Positions 11,175 to 23,169 of a stretch of DNA of 64,000 nucleotides are shown here, piece after piece. The position numbers and the translations under genes were made by a program. The stretch lies in the NCBI GenBank assembly GCA_918807975.1, contig OU964923.1:6572001-6636000 (forward strand), read 5' to 3'. How positions within the stretch are numbered: position 1 is the first letter of the stretch; the number at the start of each line of letters is the position of its first letter. A model generated the notes under the pieces. That model was given only the letters and a program-made list of their open reading frames with translations. It was not told where the DNA came from and searched no databases. The stretch comes from Aplidium turbinatum. Its lineage: Eukaryota > Chordata > Ascidiacea > Aplousobranchia > Polyclinidae.

Positions 11175-14100
11175 GAGTCATTTTTTTATAAGACAAGAAA
11201 TTTTATGAGGATTTTGTAATGCCATCTCTCAGATTTTTATGATTTCCACATATGTAAAAGACAAAGTATATGGGAGCTGAATAAAAAAAAATTTATCAAA
11301 ATCCGAGTTGTATTTCTCGAGATGTCACTCATTAAAAATTTGTGTTTTTTAATTGTCACGCATTAGCGATTTCATTGTTTTTTCTTATTTCTTAAGATCT
11401 AGTAGTAGGAAAACAGTGAAAATTGGTGATCTACCATTTTAGGAGTCAAGGAATTCAAAAATGTTGTCTCTGAAATGATTGCAACAAAGAAAATATCGAA
11501 AAGTTTGAATTTAAATTTTTATAAGTAGGCTACCACCAGAGGGCGCCCTAAGAATGGTGACTAGTAAAATCATAACTTTTTTTTTGAAAGTTATTCTTTA
11601 TTGATGTGCTATTCCAGTAAACATAAGGAAAACTAGGCCCCAGCTTGTTTTCAGGTGCCCCAAGCCTGTTGAGTTCAGGGTATATTTTGAACTCAATTCT
11701 AAAGTGCAGCCTACTGATGTACATGGAAATATATGCCTTTGTTTTGTGTGCTGGCAACATATTTGCAAGTTAAACCATTTTCAATTTTCAGCTGTGAGTA
11801 TAGATAAGCAAAAGGTCAACAATTAAAGTTATTTGCATGAACAGCTAAAACATTTAAATATACTGGTAATGCACATCTCTAACCTATTTTGAGTTGAGTC
11901 TCACTCAGCCCAGTTAACAATGTAGTCAAGTCAATAAGCTGTTAAATTGTAACTTGGTAATTAGAAAGACTTCTAAGATAGATTGTATCTACCTGACTTG
12001 CTTGGCATTAACATTATGCTTCAAACAGAGAATGCACCTTTGGGAAACAATGATCATTATGAGATAAGAAGAGCTGCAGAACTTGAATAGCAGATAATAA
12101 AGAGCTCATTATAGAAAATGCTTTGAAAATGATTAATGATTGTCGATGTCTGTTTGGATTCCAGCAAATAAGAAGTTATTGATAAACTGAGAGAGGTTGA
12201 GAAGATAAAGAGTGTACACTAACTAAGCAATTATCAATGAAAAATATATTTGCAATATTAATTTAAGATTACAGTTAAAATGTTAAGATCAAATGACAAG
12301 TGCTATTTTTGAAATATTTGGAAAGAATGGTGCAATGTGGAAGATAAGATAGATGAGGTAGAAAATGAAGTAAAGCTAGTAAAGGAGTTGTCAGAAGAAG
12401 ATCAGGAGCTACTATGGTGGAGGTCTGGTGTGGACAGAGCTGATGATGCTGTGATTTGTGCACATTATGAAATGCGGCTATTAAAAAAAAATTCTCTGAT
12501 AAATTTTAAAAAATGCTGCAACATTTTTGAAATACATGAGGTTGATGCATCTTCAAAACCTCTTCCTCAGAGTAGACGCACAATTGGGCTTGAATTGGCA
12601 AAAAAACTGAGAAGTTTTGGAAACTTAAATGTTGTTCCAGGACAAAAGCTTTGCAGCCGCTGTTTCACCAAAGCAGGAAACATGGCAGTTGATTTTGATA
12701 GTAGCATTTTTGAAGGTGAGTCGAGTGCATCTCCAATCACAAAGGAACTTCAAAGTGCAGTTTTCAATGCAGAAAAGGAAGCATCTACAGCAAACTTAAA
12801 TGACAGTTTCGCACTATTGAATGGATCTCCACTGGTGGCATTGCACAGCAAACCCAAGCATCAAAAACTAATAGTATGTTTCCAAAAATTGGAAAAATGC
12901 AAGAGAAAGCTAACGTCACAATTTGCTGTAGTGTCTGGCTTGAATCCCAGTGATCTAGAGACAGCAAAATCCCAAGACCTTGAACTAAGAGACAAAGTTA
13001 AACAACTATATACATGACAGCATGGATTTAAACAGTCTCATAGCAAAATTAAAGATTAAATTTCACAACACAAAAAAGTTTTCTGACAAATTACAAATTC
13101 TGACTCTAATTCCTCAGTCTTGGTCTGCTGAAAAAGCATCAACTTATTTTGGTTGCTCCACGTACTCGATCTACAAAGCTAGAAATATTAAAAAAGAAGA
13201 AGGAATTTTTGGTTGACATGATCGAAAACAAAGAATTGGTACTCCAGCTGAGATACAACAAAAATTTTTGGATTTTTTTGAAAATGATGAAACATCTCGT
13301 ATGTTGCCAGGCATGAAGGACAAAGTAAGCATACAAAAAAATGTTTATCATCAAAAACGGTTGTTACTAGGGTCAGGCTGGGAACTTTACAATATCTTTA
13401 GAGAGCAAAATCCAACACTGAAAATTAGTTTTTCCAAATTTTGGTCTTTAAAACCTAAATGATGTGTTTCACCAGGAGCTTCTGGAACTCACAATGTATG
13501 TGTTTGTCGCATGCATCAAAACGCAGAGCTCTTGGCCTCAGCATGTGGTCTGCCAAGCAAAGAAATGATGAGTGTTCTTGTATGTGAAGTGACAAAAAAA
13601 AATTGCATGATTCATCGCTGTCCAAGTTGTCCTGGTTTGGCTGCTTTGAAACGTAAATTATTTCATAATTTGACTACATATGATGAGACTGAGACCTTTT
13701 TGGTAGAACAATGGACTTCTACTGACCGATCAGAGTTGAAAACAATGGTATATATATATATTAAGGAGGAACTCATTGAAGATACTCTTGCTGCAATCAA
13801 GAAACTGACAGGCTGACAGCACATTCTTATATTGCAAAGTCACAAGCTAACTATTTGAAATGACAAAAATTGACATTGGAGCCACATGAAGCAATTGTTT
13901 TGACAGACTTTGCAGAAAATTTTGAATTTGTAGTTCAAAATGAAATCCAAAGTTATCACTGGTGCAAGGAACAATGCACAATTCACCCCATTGCAGTTTA
14001 TACTCGTGACATTGATTCAACAATATTTCAAGTCAGAGAGCAATCCTTGTGTTTCATGTCCGATGATTTAACACATGATACATCATTTGTGTACATTGTA

Positions 14101-16005
14101 CAACCTACAGAAACATCTTATTACACATTTGAAACTTCAACATCCTCAACTAACACATATTGAGTACTTCTCTGATGGCTGTGGTGGATAGTAAAAAACT
14201 TCAAAAACTTTCTGAACCTGACATACCATCACTCAGACTTTGGCATAAAAGCATCTTGGTCCTTCTTTGCCACAAGTCACGGAAAGTCACCTTGTGACGG
14301 AATTGGGGGTAGTGTGAAGCGAAAGCTGACCAACGCTAGTCTTACTGCATCTCCATCCAACAAAATTTTATCTGCTGAAGCAGCATACAACCACTGCTGT
14401 CACACAATGCCTAAGATAACTTTTTGTCTCCTTCTTAAAGCGGATATTGAAGAAACACGCAGTCTACTACAAGATAGATATATCAAGGGACAAACTGTCA
14501 ATGGGACAAGAAGCTTTCACTATTTTTGTCCAAAGGAAGTTGGCACAACACAATATAAACGTGTATCAGATGATGAAAATTTTGCAGGATGTCATTCATT
14601 CTTTATGTGTAAAAATGTGTATCAACTTAATGAAATTTCACCACAGACATACGTTGTTGCCAAATATGATGATTCCTGGTGGATATGTCTAGTGAAAGAA
14701 CATGACGTTATGCACAATGACATACTGATTATGTTTATGCATCCTCATGGTCCTTCACAGATGTTTTACTGGCCAATGGCAATATCAGAGGATTCTTGTT
14801 GGGTTCCATTGGATAGCATTTTGCTGAAACTGCAAGTTCCAACAACAATCAATGGGAGGCAGTACAAACTCACTCAAGATGAAATGAATTACATGGCAGC
14901 AATTCGAATGTAAAGAGAAGTTATAAACTGAGTAGTTATAAATGACTATCAACTGAGGTAAACATGTACTGATGAGGTTTTTGAAATTCATATAATAGAA
15001 AATAATTACAAGTAAAAAATGAAGAACTTCAAAGGATTGGAAAAACTGAGCTTCAAAACAAGATGAAGTTTTGGCAAGCAGTTAGAAGAGAACACCGGTT
15101 AGACTGTCATGCTCCTAATCAAGAAAGTCAGGACAACACACTTATGTCTGATTTAGACCTACAGCTCATGCTAATTTGTAACCTGAAATGTACTTTAGAA
15201 ATACAGTAAGTGCATATTTGCATTTCGTAACTTATTAAATTGAATATAGTTGTTTTATAAGGTTGTTATCCGCTCAAGAAACTTTTTGCTGTAAAAATAA
15301 AGCTTGAACACAAACAAGAGGTCAATTTTACAAGCTACCTACATAAAAATGTTAATTGGAAATATGTATGTAATCAGACTGTGTAGTAGTGTTTGTCCTT
15401 ATGTGTGTGTGAATCTTACATATGGTCTATTATGTTTATCTGTAATTAGTGTTTTACCATTTTTTGCTGTGGTGATGCGGCACTGGATTTTTGTTCTTTT
15501 TTCTACTATCATTATTATTTCTGCATTATAGCACCTTAAAACAAGCTGGGGCCTTGTTTTCCTTATGTTTACTGGAATGGCACATCGACGAAGATTGATT
15601 TTCAAAAAAAAAAATTTGATTTTACTTGTCACCATTCCTGGGGCGTCTCCTGGTGGTAGCCTGCTTAAAAAAATTTAAAATCAAATTTTTTGATATTTTG
15701 TTTGTGTTAATCATTTCAAGGACAACATTTTTGAATTCCTTGACCCCGAAAATGGTAGAAAAGCAATTTTCACTGTATTCCTACTACTAGATCTTGAGAA
15801 AAAAGAAAAATCAATAAAATCGCTCATGCGTGACGATTAAAAATCATATATTTTTAATGTGCGACATCTTGAAAAGTACAACTCTGATTTTGATAATTTT
15901 TTTTTTGTTGTCCTCGTATATACATTCTATTTCACATATTCAAAAATTGTAAAAATCTGAGAGATGGCATTACACACCATTTCTTGTCTTATAAAAAAAT
16001 TACTC
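11175..16005. mobile_element. 4.8-kb DNA transposon with about 470-bp terminal inverted repeats (Sola-like?)
   Basis: The left arm (from about 11175, GAGTCATTTTTTTATAAG) matches the reverse complement of the right arm (to about 16005) over roughly 470 bp at moderate identity. Matched landmarks include AATGCCATCTCTCAGATTTTT, the AGTAGTAGG/CCTACTACT pair, AGGCTACCACCAG and CCAGTAAACATAAGG. The flanking TACC on both sides (11171-11174, 16006-16009) would be a 4-bp duplication. The element sits in UQCRFS1 intron 2, antisense to it. A 4-bp duplication and the protein type are compatible with the Sola superfamily, but the assignment is tentative. Confidence 0.8.
12337..14913 (+). pseudogene. Transposase of the 11.2-16.0 kb element, broken by several frameshifts
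   Basis: Consecutive open pieces at 12337-13017, 13022-13216, 13268-13462, about 13470-13816, 13870-14163 and 14260-14913 run in order along one protein. The N-terminal part has Cys/His pairs (CAHYEMRLL, KKCCNIF, LCSRCFTKA) like a zinc-binding module. The middle has SAEKASTYFGCSTYSIYKAR (helix-turn-helix-like) and CRMHQNAELL. Next comes a catalytic-type block VLTDFAENFEF ... HPIAVYTRDID. After that is SHGKSPCDGIGGSVKR, and the C-terminal end has DDSWWICLVKEHD and SCWVPLDSILLKL. I remember this motif order from uncharacterised transposase-like proteins of many invertebrates. At least four frame changes or stops separate the pieces, so this copy cannot act by itself. Confidence 0.75.
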
Positions 16006-16704
16006 TACCATTAATAGTGAGACTAAATGTAGCGGCTTAGTGAATTACATGTAGAAAACCAGATTTTGTGAACATACAGATTAGGTAGCAGAACAAACTA
16101 GATTAGCCTAAGTTTAGTTTTAGCTGATGAGGACTAACAGCCATTTTGAAAATGTGTTTTTTTTTTATAGGTTTGAATTTTTACAATTCTCGCTTAGCAA
16201 GAGTCAGTGCGTGTCTAAAACCTATCATCTCATGTGACAGGGCCATGCAGCAAGTGGTATATGAGTGTATTTCACCTTTAGCCTAACCATTGTGATCACA
16301 TTTAAACTTGGACAACTAGATAATTCTAGTTGTCAAATGGTAATTCCAAATGTTGGTAATTCTAATTCACATCGAATTTAGTAAAAACTTGTTTACTCTA
16401 ATTCTAATCTAATCTCCGGTTTCGCTGAAATTCTAGTTTGTCCAACAGTGTTTTCACAAAATGAAAGGAAACTGTGCTCTTCAGTCTTCACACTTTAGTT
16501 TAAATAAATTATTGAAAATACTGTTTATTTACACGGTTTACAGGTCCTATTGGAAGGGGTTGGAGTCAAAATAAGCTTGCTAAGACCAACATTTAGACAT
16601 ACACATTCACTAGCCTACTTACATTTAAAATTAATGTACTTTACTGTAAATTACATGTCAACTTTTAAAGTACAAGTTCTAAAACTGAAGTAAATGAAAG
16701 TTAC

Positions 16705-16840
16705 CAGTGAATGACACGGTAGATGTTATTGCTCCAGTAACTGGCTTTTTTTGAAGTGTCAAGTATGTTTGTGGTAATTTTATTTCTGCAGCCTTCAATG
16801 CAACTGGTGCACAGCGAGCTCGGGTACTACATCCAATTAT
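16705..16840 (-). CDS. UQCRFS1: UQCRFS1 exon 2: mitochondrial presequence / subunit 9 region
   Basis: Residues 18-62, beginning IIGCSTRARCAPVALKAAEI, then LPQTYLTLQKKPVTGAI. It is rich in basic, hydroxylated and small residues with no acidic run, as expected for the cleaved N-terminal part that in mammals stays in the complex as a small subunit. The acceptor is ATTTTTTAG and the donor ACTG|GTAAC. Phase 0 in, phase 1 out; the leftover G plus GG makes Gly63. Confidence 0.9.
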
Positions 16841-16960
16841 CTAAAAAATAAATCTTAGATAATTGACATGACAATCAAATACTGTAGTTTAAATATCTTT
16901 GAACTAATGGTGGTATGGCATTTTTAACATTTTATATATATATATATATAATTATATATA

Positions 16961-17790
16961 CAGTAGAACTTGGATAAATGGATAACTCGTCTTCGGAAAA
17001 CTCGTCAGTTTGCCTAAGTCGTCAATAATTGCCAGGTCCCGGCAGAAAGCCTATCTCTTGTACACAATCAAGTTCGGTTAAGTGGTCATCGCATAATTTG
17101 TCAATTCGATTATGTCGTCACTGTTTTTCTTCCCCTGGGACGTAAAATTCGTCTAAGTTGTCATTCACCCAAATGCTGACGTGGCATTTACAGACTATTT
17201 CGAGAAGAAATTAATGCACTAAGACGTGTGCTACTGTGCATGCACACACTCTATCGGGCAAGACGCACATGCGTGGAGTATGTTGGTCTGGTCGATTGCG
17301 GGTGTGTGCGCACGTGCTCTGTTGCCGATTAGAGAAGCGCTGTTCAGCACGTGAGTGGAGGAAGAAGAGCCTGTGCCACCTCCATCTACAAAAGAAGCTT
17401 TGCAGATGGTTGGAAAGCTCCAACACTATATGTTATGCTAAGACGACAGTGCCAGTGAATTCGCAAGCTCACTATCAAAAATGCATGACTACTTGGTTGA
17501 CAAGACACTTGCAAGCAAAACGCAGTCAAAAATATCTGTGTTCTTCAGTTAAGCTGTTATTACTGTAGGCTACTGGAGCCTACTTTATTGTGTAATGTAA
17601 TTAAATTCTTTTCTCGCTTTCCTCTTTGTCTGACTTTACCACTATTGCATTTAATTAGGTTGCGGAGAACCATGAAATTAATGCGACGTGAAACAATGGC
17701 AAAATTTAGCTGTTTGCATTGGTCGTCAGTTCGCGTAAGTCGTCACTTTTTCTATTCCCCCTAGGGTGACGAGTTATCCAAGTTCTACTG
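16961..17790. mobile_element. pogo/Tigger-type deletion derivative, 830 bp
   Basis: Termini CAGTAGAACTTGGATAA and TTATCCAAGTTCTACTG are flanked by TA on both sides (16959-16960, 17791-17792). The interior (about 17355-17565, +) keeps the tail of a Tigger transposase: PPPSTKEALQMVGKLQHYML, an in-frame stop, then SKMHDYLVDKTLASKTQ. It lies in UQCRFS1 intron 1, next to an (AT)n run. Confidence 0.88.
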
Positions 17791-18648
17791 TATCATAAAA
17801 TTGATAGTGGAGTAACCATGAGAGCAAGCTTGCTTCAGCATAAATTCCAACACACACCATAGAAAAAACACACAAAAACAGCAGCACCCTAAGTTGTAAA
17901 ACTGCAAAAATATTTTGATTACACAATCGGAGGCATGCAAAACCGCATGGATATCTAAGTTAGATGCCTCCGCCGTCCATTATGACTTACAAATTGAAAG
18001 ACCACAGAATACAACCACTGTGTATCCCAACCAAATCAAGCTCCATGTACAATACATGCTGAAGTTACAACAAACAAGCCCAGCTCCTTCCTTGTACAAA
18101 AACAATGTACCGGTAAGCCTACAATACAATCAAGATTGCAACAAACCAAACATAGTTCGACTCCCGGCTTCAGCTGGTTGTTGAAAACACTGCTCACTTC
18201 TACCTAGGGTGTAACGAATTCGGTAGATGGGTGGGCATAATTGTTGCAGGAAAGGTGGTCGAGAGAAGGAACTGGCCACCTTACTCTTGTTAGTGCTGAA
18301 GGCTTAGTGCAATGAGAACCTCATCTTCTCATTCCTGACAGTTGAATCAAGTATGGGACCACTTTTACATGTTTTTATACTGTAAGCCTCCGCCCTGGTC
18401 AAACATGTCATTACACCATATACAGCAATTGACCAAAAATATACCAGGTGAAACTATCTTTGTTTTTTTTTACACTTCACCCTATATGCCTTGGTCGACT
18501 CCAATCTTTAACGTCGTATATTTATGTCATAGCATTTATGACCGAGGCAGAAACTTTTACACTAGCTACATCAATTTGATACATATGAATAGTACATATA
18601 CATTATCATATACAATCACATACCATGGCCTACTACGGCTACGCTCAC

Positions 18649-18699
18649 CTGAAATGTAGTTGACACAGCAGGGCCAAAAGTCCTAGCAATGGAAGACAT
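18649..18699 (-). CDS. UQCRFS1: UQCRFS1 exon 1: start codon and targeting peptide
   Basis: Seventeen codons, MSSIARTFGPAVSTTFQ, then donor CAG|GTGAGC in phase 0. Arg6 with Ser/Thr/Ala and no acidic residue is typical of a mitochondrial matrix signal. The ATG at 18697-18699 was chosen because the frame joins exon 2 without a stop and gives a total length close to the family. A polypyrimidine tract and AG lie 13 bases upstream (see the 18713 entry). Full gene function is described at 8737-9031. Confidence 0.88.
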
Positions 18700-18712
18700 C
18701 TTTTGATATTAG

Positions 18713-18735
18713 CTGTCCAAACAGAAAACACAAAA
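18713..18735 (-). promoter_or_regulatory. Acceptor-like site just before the UQCRFS1 start (5' UTR intron or trans-splice site)
   Basis: On the minus strand TTTTGTGTTTTCTGTTTGG is followed by ACAG and then 13 bases before the ATG. This could be the 3' end of a 5' UTR intron or an outron acceptor for a spliced leader, which some tunicates and other invertebrates use. Confidence 0.45.
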
Positions 18736-18959
18736 AACAACCAGCCTGAATACGGTATACAGCACTTATGTCGTTGCTTAGACCAGCTGAAAATTTCATC
18801 CAGAAGTTTTATGATCAACACCAAAGCTAATATAGCAAAGTTAAGGTTACAGTATACTAAGACAGGCTAGTTCGTAAGGTTACATAAGGCTAGATTCAAC
18901 AAAAAGTTGTGAAAAACATACAAGCAAGCAGAATCTTTTAGTTTGCTTCAAGGACGTGG

Positions 18960-19310
18960 CTATTTTTACACACTTGTTGCCATGGTTACAATCAGGTGTT
19001 GCAAGAGTTAGGATTAAAGTTAGGGTTAGAGTTAGGAATAAGATTGGGGAGCTGGTATACAAGTCCCCCCCCCCCCCCCCTTGGTAACTCAAGACAAAGA
19101 GGAATTGACCAAAACATGTGAATTGAAGTGTGTGAACAGTAAAGCAAAGGTACTATAAAGTAGTTTCACCCTATATGTTTGGTCGAGTCCTGTCTTTGTC
19201 ATGAGTTACGGTACCAAGGGGGGGACTTGTATACCAGCTCTCTTTTCTCAAATTAGTGCAGAATTCCTTATCTGGCAACACTATTGATGCTATTATTACA
19301 CTATATAGGC
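18960..19310. repeat. Fragment of the same repeat family as the hAT MITE at 34013, interrupted by a 192-bp palindromic MITE
   Basis: GCTATTTTTACACACTTG, the TTAGGGTTAGAG block and CAAATTAGTGCAGAATTCC with TATCTGGCAACAC match, in reverse orientation, the interior of the 34-kb element (34460-34720). Between them sits 19049-19240, whose ends GAGCTGGTATACAAGTCC and GGACTTGTATACCAGCTC are perfect inverted copies. Confidence 0.75.
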
Positions 19311-19390
19311 CTATATTGTAAATATATTACAGCCACAGCCTTTCTTTAAATAGGCAAGCACTGAATGATGATTCAGCAAAAACACATGGT

Positions 19391-20026
19391 TTAATACTAG
19401 AAGCCCTGAAATATTTCCCTACTTATAAGGACGAATGCGGTCATTTTTGACCGGTTGTATGAAATGCGTTTTTTTATCGTTTTTTCTTTATTTTAGTTCA
19501 AACATTGATATGAAACCAGGCAACAATTTTTTCGTGTTTTCTAGATGGACAAATACAAAGAAAACAATATAAGACAAATACAAAGAAAACAATATACACT
19601 AGAAGCCCTGAAATATTTCCCTGACAGTACGGTACCTACAAGGACGATTGCAGTCATTTTTGACCGGTTGTATGAAACGCATTTTTTTACCGTTTTTTCT
19701 TTATTTTAGTTCAAACATTGATATTTGTACAAAGATGTACAACATATACAAACAAACATTGTTCAAACATTAGAAATCTTCTTATCACGCACCGATCATT
19801 TTTGAGTTTTGACCGGTCAGGGCTTATAGATAGATGTGTGAAATGCTCTGTTTGCGAAAGTTCTGGTGAAAAATTATTACTGCTACAACTTACTAAATAC
19901 TAAAACTTGATCAAAAGTTAGGAAAACTCATGGAGTATGACCAAGCAAATCGCAAGAACGCCATAAATATGAAGTGCTAAAACTCAAAACCGGTCAAAAA
20001 TGACCGGTCAGGGCTTCTAGTGTTAA
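19391..20026. mobile_element. piggyBac-like non-autonomous element with a duplicated left end
   Basis: The right end is TCAGGGCTTCTAGTG followed by TTAA (20023-20026). A matching left end ACTAGAAGCCCTGAAATA follows TTAA at 19391 and occurs a second time at about 19597. Each left end is followed by GGTCATTTTTGACCGGTTG and a TTTTTTATCGTTTTTTC block. TTAA flanks and this end type point to piggyBac. No transposase is left. Confidence 0.65.
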
Positions 20027-20904
20027 TTTAAAGTAAATTTATATTTATAATCAAAACAAAAAAATTGAACAAACAATTAAGATCAAGTTTATTTTTACCA
20101 GTATGTTGGTAAGCATGACATGACTGTCAACTAGCTCACTTTCCAAGGTCAGATTAATTCAGTCATAACAGCAACTCAAGAAACAATCACAAAATATTAA
20201 ATGGGCAACTCTGAAGAGTCCTTGCATTGATTTATTCATGACATCATCATCTGTTCACTTCTGCGCAATTTTTTTTATTTTATTTTAGATTTTACATTCA
20301 GCTTTATAGCCAAATTAAAAATCTGATGCATAAAGCTTACAAGAAAGTAGGCTTCATTAAAATATTGTCTTTGCTTGATATTTGGCAAAGTTCAGTTTTT
20401 TGTCAAACCTAAATTGTTATTGTTTTCGACTTCTTTTCCAGATTGTTCACTGTAATTTTTTTTCCATTCAAATAATACGTCATACAAAACACGAAAGGAG
20501 AGAATTTCTGACTGACTCATTTTTCTTGAGTTCATCAAAATACGGCATTTTAGTAGGCCTATAAAGAAATCTATCGAAAATAACATGAACGGGAACTTTT
20601 GAATTTATTCGTAAAGAACAGGGTGAACGCAACTTTTTTCATACTTGTCAAGTTTTACCAATTTGTTTCTTGAACATTTTTTAAAGTTTTTCAAGATAAT
20701 CCTTCCTCTAGAAGTGAAGCAAAATGTTTAGATTTTCAGAAAAAGAGTAGGCCTAGCTACAATTGCTGAGGTTGTTTTTCAGTCAGTTTCAATTTTATGT
20801 TTCATTTCCGACCAAAGCAAAAAGTATTTATTTTTACCACATCAATGATCTGGAAGAAAGTAGGTAGGTAGGCTACAAGCAACAAGCCGCGAATGTTGAA
20901 ACGT
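20027..20904. other. AT-rich intergenic DNA, nothing recognised
   Basis: No exon-like stretch with acceptable splice sites and no terminal repeats were seen. Confidence 0.4.
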
Positions 20905-20995
20905 GCTTAATCTACGGGATCTCCCCTGTCAAGACCGAATTGATTGACACCCGGCTAAATTTAAGGATTTGGCACATTCGCAACACCTTGCCGCA
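20905..20995 (-). repeat. Diverged LINE 3' fragment
   Basis: GACCGAATTGATTGACACC followed by TTTGGCACATTCGCAACACC is the reverse complement of the LINE tail seen at 21820-21890 and 35870-35950. Confidence 0.45.
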
Positions 20996-21689
20996 AATAG
21001 GCTACCATAATCCAAAGGTAGCCTAGATCACAGTGGCTTATCCTGGTTAATTTACAAGGACATGCAATTCAACAACACAAGTAGCCTACAGTAGCTACCA
21101 AGCTGACACATACACACACCCATTAATGCTGCTACTGCAGCCTATTATGCGTGGCTTACCAGGACAGTGTAAGAAAAGTAAATTTGTAAGCTATCAAGCA
21201 AAGAAGAGAAAGAATACTTTTATTTTGTCTGTTACGAGAATATCAAGACTGAAGAGTACGGTACGGTAGGCTACCGGTACAATTATAAACAATACGAATA
21301 AAATAGCACCATTATTGCGATTTAGATTCTACAACAAATAGAAAGCAGCAGAGTAGCCTAATGGCTTTGTTCATCCAGATAGGGAACCAGGGAAAGACCC
21401 ATATCCTAGCATCCAAACCTAATCTAGCCCACTAAACTCAGCAGTTTTTTCCAGACACTGCGATCTTGAACAACATCAAGATCCTGGGTATTTTGCTAGA
21501 AACAAACTAAAGAGAACTACATGAAATGAACTGGCAGACAGCCATTAGAAAAATCTGGACGGTCACCAACTTCTTTGCTATGAGCTAAACGCATCAAGAC
21601 ATGTTCCCCTTACGACCATCAGCACTCTTGATAACGCACCATGGCCGATCTTCATAGCAACTGTCCATACAAATCTTAAATATATCAGC

Positions 21690-21965
21690 TAAAGCTATGT
21701 GGGCTAATAAAGCTATATAGCCTAAATATATGTTATTTAGTTGTTTTTTTTTGTAACTTTTTCTTTTTTTATTTTCCCTTTAGCCTACACCTTAAATTTT
21801 TCTGAAGGTGTTGCGACCGTGCCAAATTTCTTTCAACTCAATAACTTACTTCGGTCTCAAGCACGTTTTAACGTTCGCGTTTTGTCGCTTCTACCCTTTT
21901 CTCGACCTTTGCTATGTTGACGTGTATTGTTTTGATATGATGGTCAGAAATAAAAACAACTGAAC
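21690..21965 (+). repeat. LINE 3' untranslated end, inserted
   Basis: Shares GAAGGTGTTGCGACCGTGCC, CGTTTTGTCGCTTCTACC and GACGTGTATTGTTTTGATAT with 35815-36035, and ends AAATAAAAACAACTGAACTGA, a poly(A)-like tail with a short repeat. Confidence 0.65.
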
Positions 21966-22481
21966 TGACTTCCCTTTATGAAAAGATCTGTATCATCAAC
22001 ACTTTTTTGGTCCTTTGCATGTGAGTAGAGTGCTGATGCCAACACAGCAAAAAAGACTTTAGGAAAATCCTATTTTACTTCCCCTGGTAGGCTATCTCTC
22101 ATTTGAACAACTTTATAGAAGCAAAACACTTCTTCCTACCAAAGATGGAGGCATAACCATGTTGGATATCCAATTTATATTCCAAAAAGCCGAATTAATT
22201 GACTGAATTTTCCATCTACTCCTCATAGAAAGGGCCACCAAAATCTGGCACAAATAGGCTATGGGCCATGTTTAATTTGAGTTACAAAATGTGACATATC
22301 AATCTTCTTTTGTTTTGCAACAGCGTTGCGCATGCCTCAAATCCAAATGAAATGTGGCCTATGCAGACATCGTCAAGTCCTTTTGTAAACTCAAATGCTT
22401 GAAACACGATTGGAAAATCACCTCTTATAAAACATTTTACCTTCACCTGAAAATCCAAAATGAAAAAAAATTGACAAAATT

Positions 22482-22821
22482 GGTAGGCACTTTAACATTA
22501 CCCACTCGTCGAAAAGCGTACTCGCGATTCAGCTGATTTCAGTCATGTGACTCGACACGTAATATTCTGATAGAAAAATTTTGATACAAAGAAATTTAAC
22601 TGAATGCTTCGCTACAACCAGCGTTGCCTAATGGTTAGGGCAGAGGAGTTCCCACCCTCTGCTAATACTATTTTTTCTTCTGCAACTGAACTGAGTGCAA
22701 GAAGGATCTTAATGACTGCAATCAATTGAGTTTATAAGGAAATTTGTGATTAAAACACAAAGCAATTTCACATTGAAAAGCAGGCACTCTTCGACGAGTG
22801 GGTGATGTTAAAGTGCCTACC
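22482..22821. mobile_element. 340-bp MITE with tRNA-like interior
   Basis: Perfectly inverted ends begin GGTAGGCACTTTAACATTAC and run about 30 bp. The flanks GACAAAATT and GACAAAGTT (8 of 9 identical) suggest a 9-bp duplication as in Mutator-like elements; a TA duplication inside GGTAGG is the alternative. The interior carries GCGTTGCCTAATGGTTAGGG and CCCACCCTCTGCTAAT, a shortened version of the tRNA-like block better preserved at 28615-28701. Confidence 0.8.
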
Positions 22822-23169
22822 GACAAAGTTGACCAATCTGAAAAAAGATCCCTTGGAACGAGATTCTTCTGAGAAACAAGAAAATCAAATTCCTCCCATC
22901 ACAAACTGCAAATTCGGCCGAAAACCTGATGACAGTGTGGCCCACGTCCTCACCGGGTGCTCTTTTGCACTAGGAATATGGTAGCGCCTGAGACAACAAT
23001 ATTCTAACTTAACCAATGAAAATCTCGAAATAACAAAGGACGTGATCCTTTACAATCAATTCCCCGGTGGACAAATAAAAAAACAAATACTTTTGATCAT
23101 GATGAATGTCGCCAAGCATACTATCATCCAAAAGAAGATATCTCTAGATATTAGCAACACATAGGCTAC

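Larger units (their letters stand above)
21360..23165 (+). repeat. Degenerate LINE (reverse-transcriptase C-terminal part and zinc-finger end), with two insertions
   Basis: Pieces on + read in order: MNWQTAIRKIWTVTNFFAMS (about 21520-21590, a thumb-region motif), KTLLPTKDGGITMLDIQ (about 22120-22170, compare LINE GGLGMPDI), then CKFGRKPDDSVAHVLTGCSF (about 22908-22967), the C-terminal CX...HX..C finger. Several stops and frame changes break it. It is interrupted by a second LINE tail at about 21690-21965 and by the MITE at 22482-22821. Confidence 0.7.

Noticed and set aside
17236-17568. 110-codon frame as a small Cys-rich protein
   Set aside because: It is a shifted reading of a Tigger transposase tail inside a TA-flanked element with pogo-type ends.
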